49,343 nucleotides of DNA from Alphaproteobacteria bacterium (GCA_018823745.1 JAHJHR010000010.1:1-49343); one strand, 5' to 3'; numbered from the stretch's first letter, positions 26,926-35,907 are shown. Notes: generated by a model not told the origin, from the letters alone. Numbers and translations: made by a program.

Positions 26926-27249
26926 CTATTGGACCAGGATATCCGTTGCCTTATGGTCCGCCGGCACGCCGTCGATCAGGAGGGCGGCCCCCTTCGCCTT
27001 GTGCAGCCGCAGGGGAAGAATGCGGGCATAGGCCGGCGATTCGTACCAGGCTCGGGCGGCTTCCCTGTCGGGGAAGGCGATGACGACGAGATCGCCCGGC
27101 CATTCCCCTTCCAGCACAGTCTTGTCCCCGCCATGGACGAGGAACCGTCCACCGAACGGCGCCAGGGTTGCGTCGATGCCCTCCAGATAGGCCACGATCT
27201 CCGGCCCCATCTCGACTTCCTCGAAATAGCCAACGGCATAGGCAGTCAT
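26926..27249 (-). CDS. DUF1330 family protein
   Basis: A 107-residue protein of the DUF1330 ferredoxin-like fold (TAYAVGYFEEVEMGPEIVAYLEG, then FPDREAARAWYESPAYARILPLR). The ATG at 27249 has AAGGAG eight bases upstream and is chosen over a longer frame beginning at 27303. It is divergent from an XRE regulator, which probably controls it. The biochemical function of the family is unknown. Confidence 0.9.
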   Translation of the reverse strand: MTAYAVGYFEEVEMGPEIVAYLEGIDATLAPFGGRFLVHGGDKTVLEGEWPGDLVVIAFPDREAARAWYESPAYARILPLRLHKAKGAALLIDGVPADHKATDILVQ

Positions 27250-27326
27250 GGTAACGCTCCTTCGGTTCCGGCCGGCGCTATTGCCCGCCACACCGGGGAG
27301 CATTGCTGCGCGTGCCGCCGGAATCG

Positions 27327-27343
27327 ATTACCTGACGGGTAAT
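27327..27343. promoter_or_regulatory. Candidate operator of the divergent XRE regulator
   Basis: A 17-base interrupted palindrome, ATTACC-TGACG-GGTAAT, sits between the DUF1330 start (27249) and the XRE start (27379), 36 bases before the latter. The arms match perfectly over six bases. Position and symmetry suggest the regulator binds here and controls both genes; this is inferred. Confidence 0.45.
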
Positions 27344-27378
27344 TGCCGCAGCGTGAGGCCCGCTGTTATTGTCCGGCC

Positions 27379-28191
27379 ATGAACCGGGAAACCGCCACCA
27401 TCGGACCGCTGCTGCGCGACTGGCGCCTGCGCCGCCGCCTCAGCCAGCTGGCGCTGGCCAGCGAGGCGGAAATTTCGCAGCGCCATCTAAGCTTCGTGGA
27501 ATCCGGCCGCGCCGCCCCCAGCCGGGAGATGGTGCTGCATCTGGCGGAGCATCTGGCTGTCCCCTTGCGCGACCGCAACCGGCTGCTGCTGGCGGCGGGC
27601 TTCGCGCCGGCCTATCCCGACCGCCCGCTGGACGATCCGGGTCTCGCCGCCGCGCGGCGAGCCGTCGATCTCATACTGGCGGGGCATGAACCGCATCCGG
27701 CGCTGGCGGTCGACCGGCACTGGACCCTGGTTTCCGCCAATCGCGCGCTGACGCCATTGCTGGCCGGTATCGCGCCGGCGTTGCTGGCGCCCCCGGTGAA
27801 TGTGCTTCGGCTCAGCCTGCACCCGGACGGGCTGGCCACCCGGATCGGCAATTTCCGGGAATGGCGGGCCCATGTCATCGCCCGGCTGACCCAGCAGATC
27901 GATGCGTCCGGCGATGCTGTGCTGGTCGCCTTGCTGGAGGAACTGAAAGCCTATCCGGTGCCGCCGGGCGCCAGGCCCTATCGGCCCGATACCGGCGCCT
28001 ATGGCGGCATTGCGGTGCCACTGGAGCTTATCCTGGGCGGCAGGACCCTGTCCTTCCTCAGCACGACGACGATCTTCGGCACCGCTCTGGACATCAGCCT
28101 GTCCGAACTGGCCATCGAATCTTTTTTCTCGGCCGATGCCGAAACGGCGACGGCCATCCGGGATATGACAAGGGCTTCGTATGAAGCCTGA
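27379..28191 (+). CDS. XRE-family regulator with MmyB-like ligand-binding domain
   Basis: A 270-residue regulator from the ATG at 27379. An N-terminal helix-turn-helix (LRDWRLRRRLSQLALASEAEIS, FVESGRAAPSREMVLHLAEHL) is followed by a C-terminal domain resembling MmyB-like ligand-binding regulators (HPALAVDRHWTLVSANRAL, LRLSLHPDGLATRIGNF). The ligand is unknown. It is divergent from the DUF1330 gene and overlaps the YqeB-type gene by 11 bases. Confidence 0.9.
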   Translation: MNRETATIGPLLRDWRLRRRLSQLALASEAEISQRHLSFVESGRAAPSREMVLHLAEHLAVPLRDRNRLLLAAGFAPAYPDRPLDDPGLAAARRAVDLILAGHEPHPALAVDRHWTLVSANRALTPLLAGIAPALLAPPVNVLRLSLHPDGLATRIGNFREWRAHVIARLTQQIDASGDAVLVALLEELKAYPVPPGARPYRPDTGAYGGIAVPLELILGGRTLSFLSTTTIFGTALDISLSELAIESFFSADAETATAIRDMTRASYEA

Positions 28192-28990
28192 TCCGGCACT
28201 CCTGATCCGGGGCAGTGGCGAGGTCGGGTCGGCCATCGCCTTGGCGCTGTTTCGCGGCGGGTATCGCCCGGTAGTCCAGGACGATCCTGCGCCGGCCACT
28301 TTGCGGCGCGGCATGGCGTTCAGCGATGCATTGTTCGATGGCCGGGCTCTGCTGGATGGCGTGCCGGCCTGTCGTGTCGATGGGCTGGATGATCTGCGCG
28401 AGACGGTGCAGGCCGGGCAGGCGATTCCGGTGACGGCGCTGCCAGTCGCCGATCTTTTGGCAGCACAGGACTGGGACGTGCTGGTCGATGCGCGGCTGCG
28501 CAAGCGCAGCGTGCCGGAGGATCAGCGCGGTCTTGCCGGCCTGACCATCGGCCTTGGCCCCAATTTTGTCGCGGGTGGCACCGTCGATATCGCCATCGAG
28601 ACAAGCTGGGAGGCCCTGGGGACGATCATCCGCAAGGGGCCAACCCTGCCCTTGCGTGGTGAGCCACGACCGATTGGTGGGGTGGGCCGGGACCGGAATG
28701 TCTATGCCATGCAGGGCGGGGTCGTGCAGACAACGCATCACATTGGCGATCTGGTGTCGGAAGGGGATGTGCTGGGCGAGATCGAGGGCGCGCCCTTCAT
28801 CGCCCCGCTACCGGGTCTGCTGCGCGGGCTGGTGCGCAGTGGCGTCCGTGTTGATAAGGGCGCGAAGCTGGCGGAGATCGATCCGCGAGGGTCGACGGGC
28901 CACTGTTTTGGTGTTGGGGAACGCCCCGCCCGGCTGGCGGCGGAGGTATTGAAGCTTATTGGCGGCGACCGTCAATATCCGGCGGATTGA
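28181..28990 (+). CDS. YqeB/EF2563-type molybdenum hydroxylase maturation protein
   Basis: A 269-residue protein with a Rossmann-like start (LLIRGSGEVGSAIALALFRGGYRPVV) and the conserved VDARLRKRS, GLGPNFVAGGTVDIAIETSW and a biotinyl-like C-terminal part (GDLVSEGDVLGEIEGAPFIAPLPGLLRGL). This matches the family linked to selenium-dependent molybdenum hydroxylase systems. No molybdenum hydroxylase or XdhC gene is near, so the partner is elsewhere. The gene overlaps the XRE gene. Confidence 0.8.
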   Translation: MKPDPALLIRGSGEVGSAIALALFRGGYRPVVQDDPAPATLRRGMAFSDALFDGRALLDGVPACRVDGLDDLRETVQAGQAIPVTALPVADLLAAQDWDVLVDARLRKRSVPEDQRGLAGLTIGLGPNFVAGGTVDIAIETSWEALGTIIRKGPTLPLRGEPRPIGGVGRDRNVYAMQGGVVQTTHHIGDLVSEGDVLGEIEGAPFIAPLPGLLRGLVRSGVRVDKGAKLAEIDPRGSTGHCFGVGERPARLAAEVLKLIGGDRQYPAD

Positions 28991-29057
28991 ACGGCAGGAC
29001 ACCCATAGGCCTTGACCCGGCCGCATTGTCCCGGTTTCCTGCTGTCCTGATTTACCT

Positions 29058-29546
29058 ATGCGGGATATCTGTCGCTTGTTGACCATGACTCCGTCACGCT
29101 GGCGTGCCCTGGCCTGGGCGCTGGCCGGTATCGGCTTCGGCCTTGCCTATCGTTATCTGGTCGTGCAGCAGCACTGGATCGGGCATATCTGCGATCCTGG
29201 CACCGGCCCCTGGTGGTGCCATGTGCGGCAGGCGGTCATCCTGTTCTTCCAGGCCAGCGGCTTCGGTATTCTGGCGCTGATCGGCGGCGTGATTGCGCTT
29301 TTCCTCGGCTATCCGGCGATGATCGCGCTGGCGCTGTTTGCCGGCAGCGCCGGGCTGGTGCTGTATAACGCGGAAACGGCGGGTATGGGTTTCGTGCTGG
29401 GCCTGATCGCGGCCTTGCGCCAGGAACGCAAGAATGCGGAGCCGGTGAAGCGCGACGAACCGAACCCCGTGGCCCCGGTGCCGGAAGAGGTGGTGGAAAC
29501 CACCCCCGATAACTCCGCCATCCCCCCGGCTAATTCCCCGACCTGA
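29058..29546 (+). CDS. Hypothetical membrane protein
   Basis: A 162-residue protein of no recognised family. Hydrophobic segments at about residues 16-35, 57-76, 78-98 and 100-118 suggest three or four membrane helices. Two cysteines (HICDPGTGPWWCHVRQA) lie in the first loop and could form a periplasmic disulfide. The last 40 residues are acidic and proline-rich. An ATG at 29085 would remove nine residues and is equally plausible. Confidence 0.65.
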   Translation: MRDICRLLTMTPSRWRALAWALAGIGFGLAYRYLVVQQHWIGHICDPGTGPWWCHVRQAVILFFQASGFGILALIGGVIALFLGYPAMIALALFAGSAGLVLYNAETAGMGFVLGLIAALRQERKNAEPVKRDEPNPVAPVPEEVVETTPDNSAIPPANSPT

Positions 29547-29565
29547 TGCGAAAGGACACCTGAGG

Positions 29566-29997
29566 ATGATCACCCCCACGCCGATGGCAGACGGCATCGA
29601 TACCGCCGCGCAGATCGACAGCATGTCGATTCGGGAGATCGCCCGGCAGGGCTACCGGACGCTCATCAACAACCGCCCCGACGGCGAAGAAGATGGCCAG
29701 ATGGCCATGGCCGCTGCCAAGGCGGAGGCTGAAGCGCTGGGCCTGACCTATGTCTTCCTGCCGGTCACCAGCTCGACCATCAGTCGGCCGGATGTCGAGG
29801 CTTTCGACCAGATTCTGGCGACGGCGCAGAAGCCGATCCTGGCGCATTGCCGCACCGGCACGCGCGTCTATCTGCTCTATGGCGCCACGCAGGTGCTGAA
29901 GCACGGCGCCGATGCCGATGCTCTGGTCGCCGAGGCGGCGGCCCGGGGCTTCGACATCAAGTCACTGCCGGTGCTGGTCGAGAAGCTTAAAGCCTAA
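29566..29997 (+). CDS. TIGR01244-family phosphatase-like/sulfur transferase protein
   Basis: A 143-residue protein with a dual-specificity-phosphatase-like fold. IREIARQGYRTLINNRPDGEE is near the start and the active-site loop AHCRTGTR is near residue 90, with the cysteine and arginine kept. Relatives occur alone or fused to BLH/ETHE1-like hydrolases in sulfide metabolism; as a single domain the substrate is uncertain. Its stop overlaps the convergent GH17 gene stop (CTAA). Confidence 0.87.
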   Translation: MITPTPMADGIDTAAQIDSMSIREIARQGYRTLINNRPDGEEDGQMAMAAAKAEAEALGLTYVFLPVTSSTISRPDVEAFDQILATAQKPILAHCRTGTRVYLLYGATQVLKHGADADALVAEAAARGFDIKSLPVLVEKLKA

Positions 29998-31733
29998 TCT
30001 GCCGGCGCGGCAATTACGCTTGCCGGCGTGGAATCTGCCGTCTCGGTGTCCGGCATGCGCAGGCGTTGGCCGGTAAGGACCGGCAGCGCCAGCAGCAAGG
30101 TTGCCCCCACCCAGGCCATTGCCTGGATATTGGCGAGATGCGCCTGCACGACAATGGCGACCGAGAAGATTGCCAGCAGGATGGAAAGGACGATTTCCTC
30201 GTCCCCCATCTCGGCTGCCTTGCGGTCCAGGAAGGCCAGAAGCAGGAAGCCCATCGCCGGCAGCATCGCTGCCGAAGCCGGGAAGTCGCGGTAGCGGCCA
30301 TCGAAGACCAGACCCAGGCTGACTGCCAGCGCAATGGCAAGCGCCAGCAGGCGGAACAGCCCCAGCGCATGGGCGCGGCCGGTCAGGTCGAATTCTCCGG
30401 CGACATGACGGCGGATACGCTCCAGCGCGGCCGGGCCATCGGTGCCGGCGCCGGCCACGGCGCGGGCCAGGGCGCCGCTCAGGGAAATGGCGGCGAAGAA
30501 AAGCAGTAGCCAGATGGCGCCGCCCGCTCCCCATTCCACCAGGCTGCGGCTGGATTCCAGCAGGTAGCGGCCGAACAGGGTCAGCAGCGTGCCGCCGGTC
30601 AGGCCAGCGGCTGTCAGGGTCGCCCAGCCCAGCGGGGCATTCGCCAGTTTCTCGCCCCGGCTGCGGCGGCGCAGCAGCGTCCAGCCAAGGGGGAAGAGGC
30701 CGAGAAGGACGGAAATGCCGAGATAGATTTGCCAGTCAGGCAATTCCACGACCGGGCCTGTCAGCGAGAATTTCGGCTGACGCTTCACGTCATACAGCCC
30801 CCAATTGCCGCCGACGGTGCCTTCATTATAGCGTTTCCAGGGCTGGTCGAACGCCTCGATCAGATTGTAATCCACCCCGGCCTGGGACGCGGCGGAGACG
30901 AAATAGCGCATGAAGGCGGCTTGGTTGACACGGCCGGGGGCGGCGCCCTCGCGCTGGCGGCCGGCGCTGGGCCAGCCGGTTTCGCCGATCAGCAGCGTCA
31001 CATTCGGCATCTCCTCCTGGACATGGCGGTAGATGTCCATGACATGCGGCACGGCATACTGAATCGCAATCGGATCATCCTCCCAATAGGGCAGGATGTG
31101 GATGGTGGCGAAATTCACCTCCGCCGCGATCTGCTTGTTGCGCATCCAGAATTCCCAGACATCGGCATAGGTGACCGGGATTTCGGTTCGGGCCTTCACA
31201 TAGCGGATGGTCTCGATCAGCCGGTCAGCCGGCAGCTCGCCGCGCAGCAGCACCTCATTGCCGACGACGATGGCGCGGACCGTGCCGGGATGGGCATTGG
31301 CCAGCTCGATCGCCTTGTCCAGCTGCAGCTTGTTCTTGTCCGGCTGGCTGCCGATCCAGGCCCCCAGCAGCACGCGCAGGCCGAATTGCTGGGCGATCTG
31401 CGGCACCATCTCCAGGCCCTGATCGACCGCATAGGTCCGCACACAGCGTGTCTGCTGGCTCAGCGCCTCCATATCCTCGGCAATCTGCTCCGGCGGGATG
31501 ACGATATCGGGCTGGAACGGCGACTGGCCTTCGCGGAACGGGGCATAGGACACGCAGGCGAACCGGCCGCCCGACACATCGGGCAGGCTGACCGGCTGCG
31601 ATTTAGCATACCAGGAATACAGCCCGCCCACTGCACCGGCCACGAGGACGGTCAGGACGGTGAGGCGTCGAAACAGCGACGCCGGCGGTCGGGAAGGACC
31701 GCCGGCGAGGAGATGCGAATCTGATTGGGTCAT
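29994..31733 (-). CDS. GH17-like beta-1,3-glucan-active membrane protein (NdvC-like)
   Basis: A 579-residue protein from the ATG at 31733, which overlaps the upstream stop (ATGA). A short cytoplasmic start and one membrane helix (about residues 22-42) lead to a periplasmic GH17-type domain. It has both catalytic glutamate motifs, VVGNEVLLRG and LIGETGWPSAG. Seven or so C-terminal membrane helices follow. The family resembles rhizobial NdvC, needed for beta-1,6/1,3 linked cyclic glucan. It is likely to cleave or transglycosylate the glucan chain made by the synthase encoded just upstream. Confidence 0.85.
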   Translation of the reverse strand: MTQSDSHLLAGGPSRPPASLFRRLTVLTVLVAGAVGGLYSWYAKSQPVSLPDVSGGRFACVSYAPFREGQSPFQPDIVIPPEQIAEDMEALSQQTRCVRTYAVDQGLEMVPQIAQQFGLRVLLGAWIGSQPDKNKLQLDKAIELANAHPGTVRAIVVGNEVLLRGELPADRLIETIRYVKARTEIPVTYADVWEFWMRNKQIAAEVNFATIHILPYWEDDPIAIQYAVPHVMDIYRHVQEEMPNVTLLIGETGWPSAGRQREGAAPGRVNQAAFMRYFVSAASQAGVDYNLIEAFDQPWKRYNEGTVGGNWGLYDVKRQPKFSLTGPVVELPDWQIYLGISVLLGLFPLGWTLLRRRSRGEKLANAPLGWATLTAAGLTGGTLLTLFGRYLLESSRSLVEWGAGGAIWLLLFFAAISLSGALARAVAGAGTDGPAALERIRRHVAGEFDLTGRAHALGLFRLLALAIALAVSLGLVFDGRYRDFPASAAMLPAMGFLLLAFLDRKAAEMGDEEIVLSILLAIFSVAIVVQAHLANIQAMAWVGATLLLALPVLTGQRLRMPDTETADSTPASVIAAPAD

Positions 31734-34342
31734 TTTACCTGTTGATCGGCAGTCCGGGACGGGGTGCTGCTGGGCAGCATCCGCAGCATTGCACGATAAG
31801 GGGCGACATTGATAAAGGACATGACCAGCGCCGCCCAGTAAGGCAGCGACAACACGCACAGCATGGCGAGCCAGAGGGTTTCCTCAAGCTGGCTGAAATG
31901 GTTCAGCAGCACCATGGTCATGATCGCCATCATCAAGCCCGCCAGGATAAGCGCTTCTTCTCTGATCTGGCCGATGACCTGCACCCAGGCTGGGCGGTTT
32001 TCCAGTTTTGGCGTGCGCAGGAACGGCCGGCCATCGGTAAAGATACCGATCAGGATCGCTTTGGCAACCATATGGCCCAGTGCCAGCCCGCCCAATGCTG
32101 CCCCCAGGTTTTCGGCGAAGGTGCACGGTACCCGGATCTTGTACAGCCAGAGCGAGCGCAGCACCTTGAAGACGAAGACCGACAAAGCCGGGATCACGAA
32201 GGCCGCGCTTGGGAATTCCAGCACTTTCGGGAAGGCCATCAGCATGGCAGTCCAGAAGATCGCCGCCACGGTGAAGACCAGGCCCAGCGCATCGGCGAAC
32301 CAGGGCAGCCAGCCGCCGACGAAATGATAACGCTGGGCGTTGGTCAGCTTGGTGACGCCGGGAATGACCAGGCTGCGCCAGTGATGCTTGATGATCTGCA
32401 CGGCACCATAGGCCCAGCGGAAACGCTGCTTCTTGTAGGCATCAAGCGAATCCGGCATGACGCCGCGGCCATAGGAGCGGTGATCATAGACCGACTGCCA
32501 GCCGGCCTGGAACAGGCGCAGGCCCAGCTCCGCATCCTCGGTGATGTTCCATTCCGCCCAGCCCTGCATCTCTTCCAGGGCGGAGCGGCGCACCATGGTC
32601 ATGGTGCCATGCTGGATGATGGCGTTGTCGTCATTACGCTGGACCATGCCGATCTTGAAGAAGCCGGCATATTCCCAGTAGCACGCCCTCTTGAACGCGC
32701 TTTCGTGCTGATCGCTGTAATCCTGCGGCGCCTGGACGAGACCGACTTCCGGATTCTGGAAATGCGGCACCAGAGCGCGCAGCCAGTTCGGCTCCACGAC
32801 ATAGTCGCTGTCGATCACCGCGACGACTTCGGCCTCGGGCGCAGTTTCCTTCAGGGCGAAGTTCAGGGCACCCGCCTTGAAGCCCGGCCAGGGGCTCAGA
32901 TGGAAGAAGCGAAAGCGGTCCCCCAGCGTCTGGCAGTGGATTTCCACCGGCCGCCAGACAGCTTCGTCCTTGGTGTTGTTGTCGATCACCAGGACTTCGA
33001 AATCCGGGTAATCCAGCTTCGCCAGCGCATCCAGCGTCGCCTTCAGCATTTCCGGCGGTTCGTTGTAGCAGGGCACGTGGATGGAGACCTTGGGCAGGTC
33101 AGCATCCGAGGCGATGGCCGGGGTTTCGAGCGTGCGCCGCTTGCTCTTGCGCCACAGCACGTCGATCAGTTCGACCATGTCGCCGGCAACCGCGATGAAC
33201 AGCAGTGCCTGCAGCATCATCAGAACGGCCCAGGCGGCAATCTCGCCGGCATTCAGATAGCGGATCGCCGGCAGCAGCATCGACCAGGTCAGCGCGAAGC
33301 CCGCCGCCTGGAATACGGCGGCGAAGGCGATGCGGCCCGGCAGCTGCAATTGCGGGCGGGCGCGCAGATAGATGACCGCCGGGATCAGGCCCAGCACGGC
33401 GGCGATACAGGCCCAAAGCGGCCAGTTCGGCAGTTCGGAGACGGGCTCGTTCCAGGAGAATTTCGGCTGGCGGTCGGCGTTGAACAGCCCCCAATAGGCG
33501 CCGGCGATGCCTTCCTCGCCAACCTTCCAGGGCTGGTCGAACGCCTCGATGATGTAATAGTCGAATTGCCGGGCCTGGGCGACATTCACCCATTCGCGCA
33601 TGAAGCGCGCCTGGTTCACCAGCGAGGCCTCGGCAGCACCCGTCTTGCGGCCCTGGCTCGGCCAGCCCACTTCGGTGATGACGATGGGCTTGTTCGGGTA
33701 GAGCCGGCGCAGCTCGGCATAGCGGCGCAGCGAATCGGCGACGCCATCCTCGACCGGCACGCCTTCCCAATAGGGCAGCAGCTGCACGGCGATGAAATCC
33801 ACCGCCTCGACCAACTCAGGATGCTTGTGCCAGACATGCCAAGGCTCGGCCGTGGACACCCGAACCGAGGCGTTCAGCTGTACCTGGCGGATATACTTGA
33901 TCAGGTCCGGCACCGTGATTTCGGCGCGCAGCAAGGATTCATTGCCGACGATGGCGCGCGACACGTTGCGGTTCTGCCGCACGATCTCGATCAGTTCCCC
34001 GACTTCGCGCTTGTTGCGCGCATCATCGCCGCCGATCCAGGCGCCGGGCATGACCCGCAGGCCGACCTCGCGGGCGAGGCTGGCAATCTGCGCCTGGTTG
34101 TTACTGGTGGTGTAGGTGCGGATGCCAGCGGTTTCCTTGGCGAGAATCGCCAGGTCGCGGCGTATCTGCTCCGTCGTCGGGGCCGTCGTCAGGGGGCTTT
34201 GGTCGCGCTGATAGGGGCTGTAGGACAGGCCGGGCAGCAGGCCACCGGACTGTTCGGCCTGCTGGGGGCGGTAGATGGTGCCCCAGGCGGCGATGTTCAG
34301 CGCAACGACGACGACCAGAATAAGGATATTAGACAGGCGCAT
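31730..34342 (-). CDS. GH17-GT2 fusion beta-glucan synthase (NdvB-like)
   Basis: An 870-residue fusion. One N-terminal membrane helix leads to a periplasmic GH17-type domain to about residue 300 with IVGNESLLRAE and VITEVGWPSQGR. Several membrane helices come next, then a cytoplasmic GT2 synthase domain from about 430 with VSIHVPCYNEP, the nucleotide-binding VIDSDYVVEP, WNITEDAELGLRL and QRFRW (the QxxRW motif), and C-terminal membrane helices. It resembles the Bradyrhizobium and Pseudomonas NdvB type that makes cyclic or periplasmic beta-1,3(1,6)-glucans from UDP-glucose. The order and four-base overlap with the next GH17 gene suggest a single complex. Confidence 0.9.
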   Translation of the reverse strand: MRLSNILILVVVVALNIAAWGTIYRPQQAEQSGGLLPGLSYSPYQRDQSPLTTAPTTEQIRRDLAILAKETAGIRTYTTSNNQAQIASLAREVGLRVMPGAWIGGDDARNKREVGELIEIVRQNRNVSRAIVGNESLLRAEITVPDLIKYIRQVQLNASVRVSTAEPWHVWHKHPELVEAVDFIAVQLLPYWEGVPVEDGVADSLRRYAELRRLYPNKPIVITEVGWPSQGRKTGAAEASLVNQARFMREWVNVAQARQFDYYIIEAFDQPWKVGEEGIAGAYWGLFNADRQPKFSWNEPVSELPNWPLWACIAAVLGLIPAVIYLRARPQLQLPGRIAFAAVFQAAGFALTWSMLLPAIRYLNAGEIAAWAVLMMLQALLFIAVAGDMVELIDVLWRKSKRRTLETPAIASDADLPKVSIHVPCYNEPPEMLKATLDALAKLDYPDFEVLVIDNNTKDEAVWRPVEIHCQTLGDRFRFFHLSPWPGFKAGALNFALKETAPEAEVVAVIDSDYVVEPNWLRALVPHFQNPEVGLVQAPQDYSDQHESAFKRACYWEYAGFFKIGMVQRNDDNAIIQHGTMTMVRRSALEEMQGWAEWNITEDAELGLRLFQAGWQSVYDHRSYGRGVMPDSLDAYKKQRFRWAYGAVQIIKHHWRSLVIPGVTKLTNAQRYHFVGGWLPWFADALGLVFTVAAIFWTAMLMAFPKVLEFPSAAFVIPALSVFVFKVLRSLWLYKIRVPCTFAENLGAALGGLALGHMVAKAILIGIFTDGRPFLRTPKLENRPAWVQVIGQIREEALILAGLMMAIMTMVLLNHFSQLEETLWLAMLCVLSLPYWAALVMSFINVAPYRAMLRMLPSSTPSRTADQQVK

Positions 34343-34747
34343 TATCGGCTTCTTCCATTGATCGAGAGCGTTGGCGCCGCTCTGGATGGCCCATAAATAT
34401 GGCGGCCGCAGGACACGACTGCGGCCGGACCCTCCATGATAACGGTATTCCGACCCGCATTCTGCTGTTCGGAATTCACAACTCTCGAAAGAGGCCCACT
34501 GTTCCCGCTCCGACTAAGCCTCGTCCTGTCGGGGAGCGGCGACAGCTTCGTTGTTCGCTGCCGGGCGCAAATATAGAGGGTGATCAAGACTTGATCAAGA
34601 TCGCCTTTAATTCTAAATGTCGGCTTTCTTGTTTCTGTCAGAAATCAGTATTTTTGAAATTAATGGTTATTTTGTAATATATAGAAAGTATCGTGATGTA
34701 TAAAATATATGATCTTATGTTGAGTTTATGCTGCCGCTTGAAATAAT
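34343..34747. other. Long AT-rich intergenic region upstream of the glucan synthase
   Basis: No gene was found between the glucan synthase start (34342) and the PAS_5 gene end (34871). The left part holds a 9-bp hairpin (34403-34411 with 34419-34427) in the leader of the glucan synthase transcript. The right part, about 34560-34747, is far richer in A and T than the rest of the window and contains a promoter-like sequence on the plus strand. Confidence 0.6.
34654..34683 (+). promoter_or_regulatory. Candidate promoter in the AT-rich intergenic region
   Basis: TTGAAA at 34654-34659 and TATATA at 34678-34683 are 18 bases apart. A transcript from here would run about 90 bases to the terminator at 34748-34781, with no reading frame of note. 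AT-rich DNA gives such matches by chance, so support is weak. Confidence 0.3.
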
Positions 34748-34781
34748 AAGCACCGGCAATTTTATCTGCCGGTGCTTTTTT
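34748..34781 (+). terminator. Intrinsic terminator, plus-strand T-run
   Basis: A perfect 11-bp stem (34748-34758 with 34767-34777) has an 8-base loop; counting the last two stem bases, six T residues run to 34781 on the plus strand. On the minus strand the trailing sequence is TTATTATTT, so it could also end the PAS_5 transcript 90 bases after its stop. It is canonical only for plus-strand transcription. Confidence 0.8.
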
Positions 34782-34870
34782 CAGTAATTTCTATTTCGGC
34801 TTGTTCGGCGCAAACCAGCATTTTAGGGCGCAGACAACATCTCTGCCGGGGTGGCCGTGGAAGTCCGTGA

Positions 34871-35743
34871 TTACTCGACCAGCCAGTTATCGATGCGCAC
34901 CCCGACCAGCAGCCGGTCCGGCCGCATGCCATCGGTCGAGAAAGGCAGGATGAGGCGCGTGTAGTGCCGGCGCGAATCATCGATGGTTGCGACCACCCGA
35001 TGATAATAGGGCATGCCGGTCATCCGCGCGGTGTTGTAGTCGGTGGCTACTGCATCTCTGTAGATTGATATGGGAAGATCGCCAAGCGGCATGCCAGATA
35101 AATTTTGGCCATTATGGAGCGTTACCCTGCTGCCATAAACCTGCACGCTGAAATCATGCGGCCCGGCGGGCGACACATCAATCACATGCACATATCCCAG
35201 CATTCCGATTTCGGTAAAGGTCTCCGGATTAATGCTGGAGAGAAGCGGGAGTGGGTTTTTGCTTTGTTGCTGTGACGTGCGCCACAAACGAAGCAGATGC
35301 TCCATGCCAAAGCTATCGGAATGAGAAACCTCATCGAGCGGCATCGGCATCCGGTATATGAAATTACCGTTTTCATCTTCGCTTACAGCAGGAACCTGAG
35401 GGGCGTTGTAAGAAGGCCTCGATGTAAAACCGCCGCCCACGGTTATGTGATGCAGATTGCGGCGCTGGAAATTTTTGCGACGGTAAGCGTCAAGATTTAT
35501 AACGCCTGCCATCTCCTGAGTCTGTTCAGCTTTCTGGCGCATTTGCTGCCGATTAAACTGAATAAGCCGATCCTGAAAATACTGTGCACGCCAGCCTGGT
35601 AAGTCGGCGCTGGCAGTACGGAGGTCGTCTATAATGCTCGCGGCTTTATCAAACTCTTTCTGGGCCAAAAACAGGTTGGCCAGATTGAGCAGATCATGAC
35701 AGCGCTGTGCGTCGCGATCGATATAAGCCGGCGATATAGGCAC
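34871..35743 (-). CDS. PAS_5 domain protein
   Basis: A 290-residue protein from the GTG at 35743, which has GGGAGG five bases upstream; the longer frame from a TTG at 35770 lacks such a site. Residues 1-80 are helical and TPR-like (CHDLLNLANLFLAQKEFDKAASIIDDL). The C-terminal half from about residue 150 matches the alphaproteobacterial PAS_5 domain (LLRLWRTSQQQSKNPLPLLSSI, VQVYGSRVTLHNGQNLSG, YHRVVATIDDSRRHYTRLILPF). No output domain is present. Base composition is clearly less GC-rich than in neighbouring operons. The role is unknown, perhaps sensory. Confidence 0.82.
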   Translation of the reverse strand: MPISPAYIDRDAQRCHDLLNLANLFLAQKEFDKAASIIDDLRTASADLPGWRAQYFQDRLIQFNRQQMRQKAEQTQEMAGVINLDAYRRKNFQRRNLHHITVGGGFTSRPSYNAPQVPAVSEDENGNFIYRMPMPLDEVSHSDSFGMEHLLRLWRTSQQQSKNPLPLLSSINPETFTEIGMLGYVHVIDVSPAGPHDFSVQVYGSRVTLHNGQNLSGMPLGDLPISIYRDAVATDYNTARMTGMPYYHRVVATIDDSRRHYTRLILPFSTDGMRPDRLLVGVRIDNWLVE

Positions 35744-35907
35744 GTAGCCCTCCCGAAATGAACACGACAAGAACGATAGCGTGCATTCGTAAATAAGAGA
35801 TTACGACGGGCAGTGACGAGTTCAACCGCTAATTACATACTATAGGACACAGCAGGTATGTTTCATTGATTTTTTTGTAATTTTTAGATTCTGGAGGCTG
35901 ACCCTTT

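Noticed and set aside
31742..34396. An 884-codon plus-strand frame opposite the glucan synthase
   Set aside because: It shows no family motifs, is rich in Gln, Arg and His as antisense frames are, and lies fully opposite a gene with intact GH17 and GT2 motifs.
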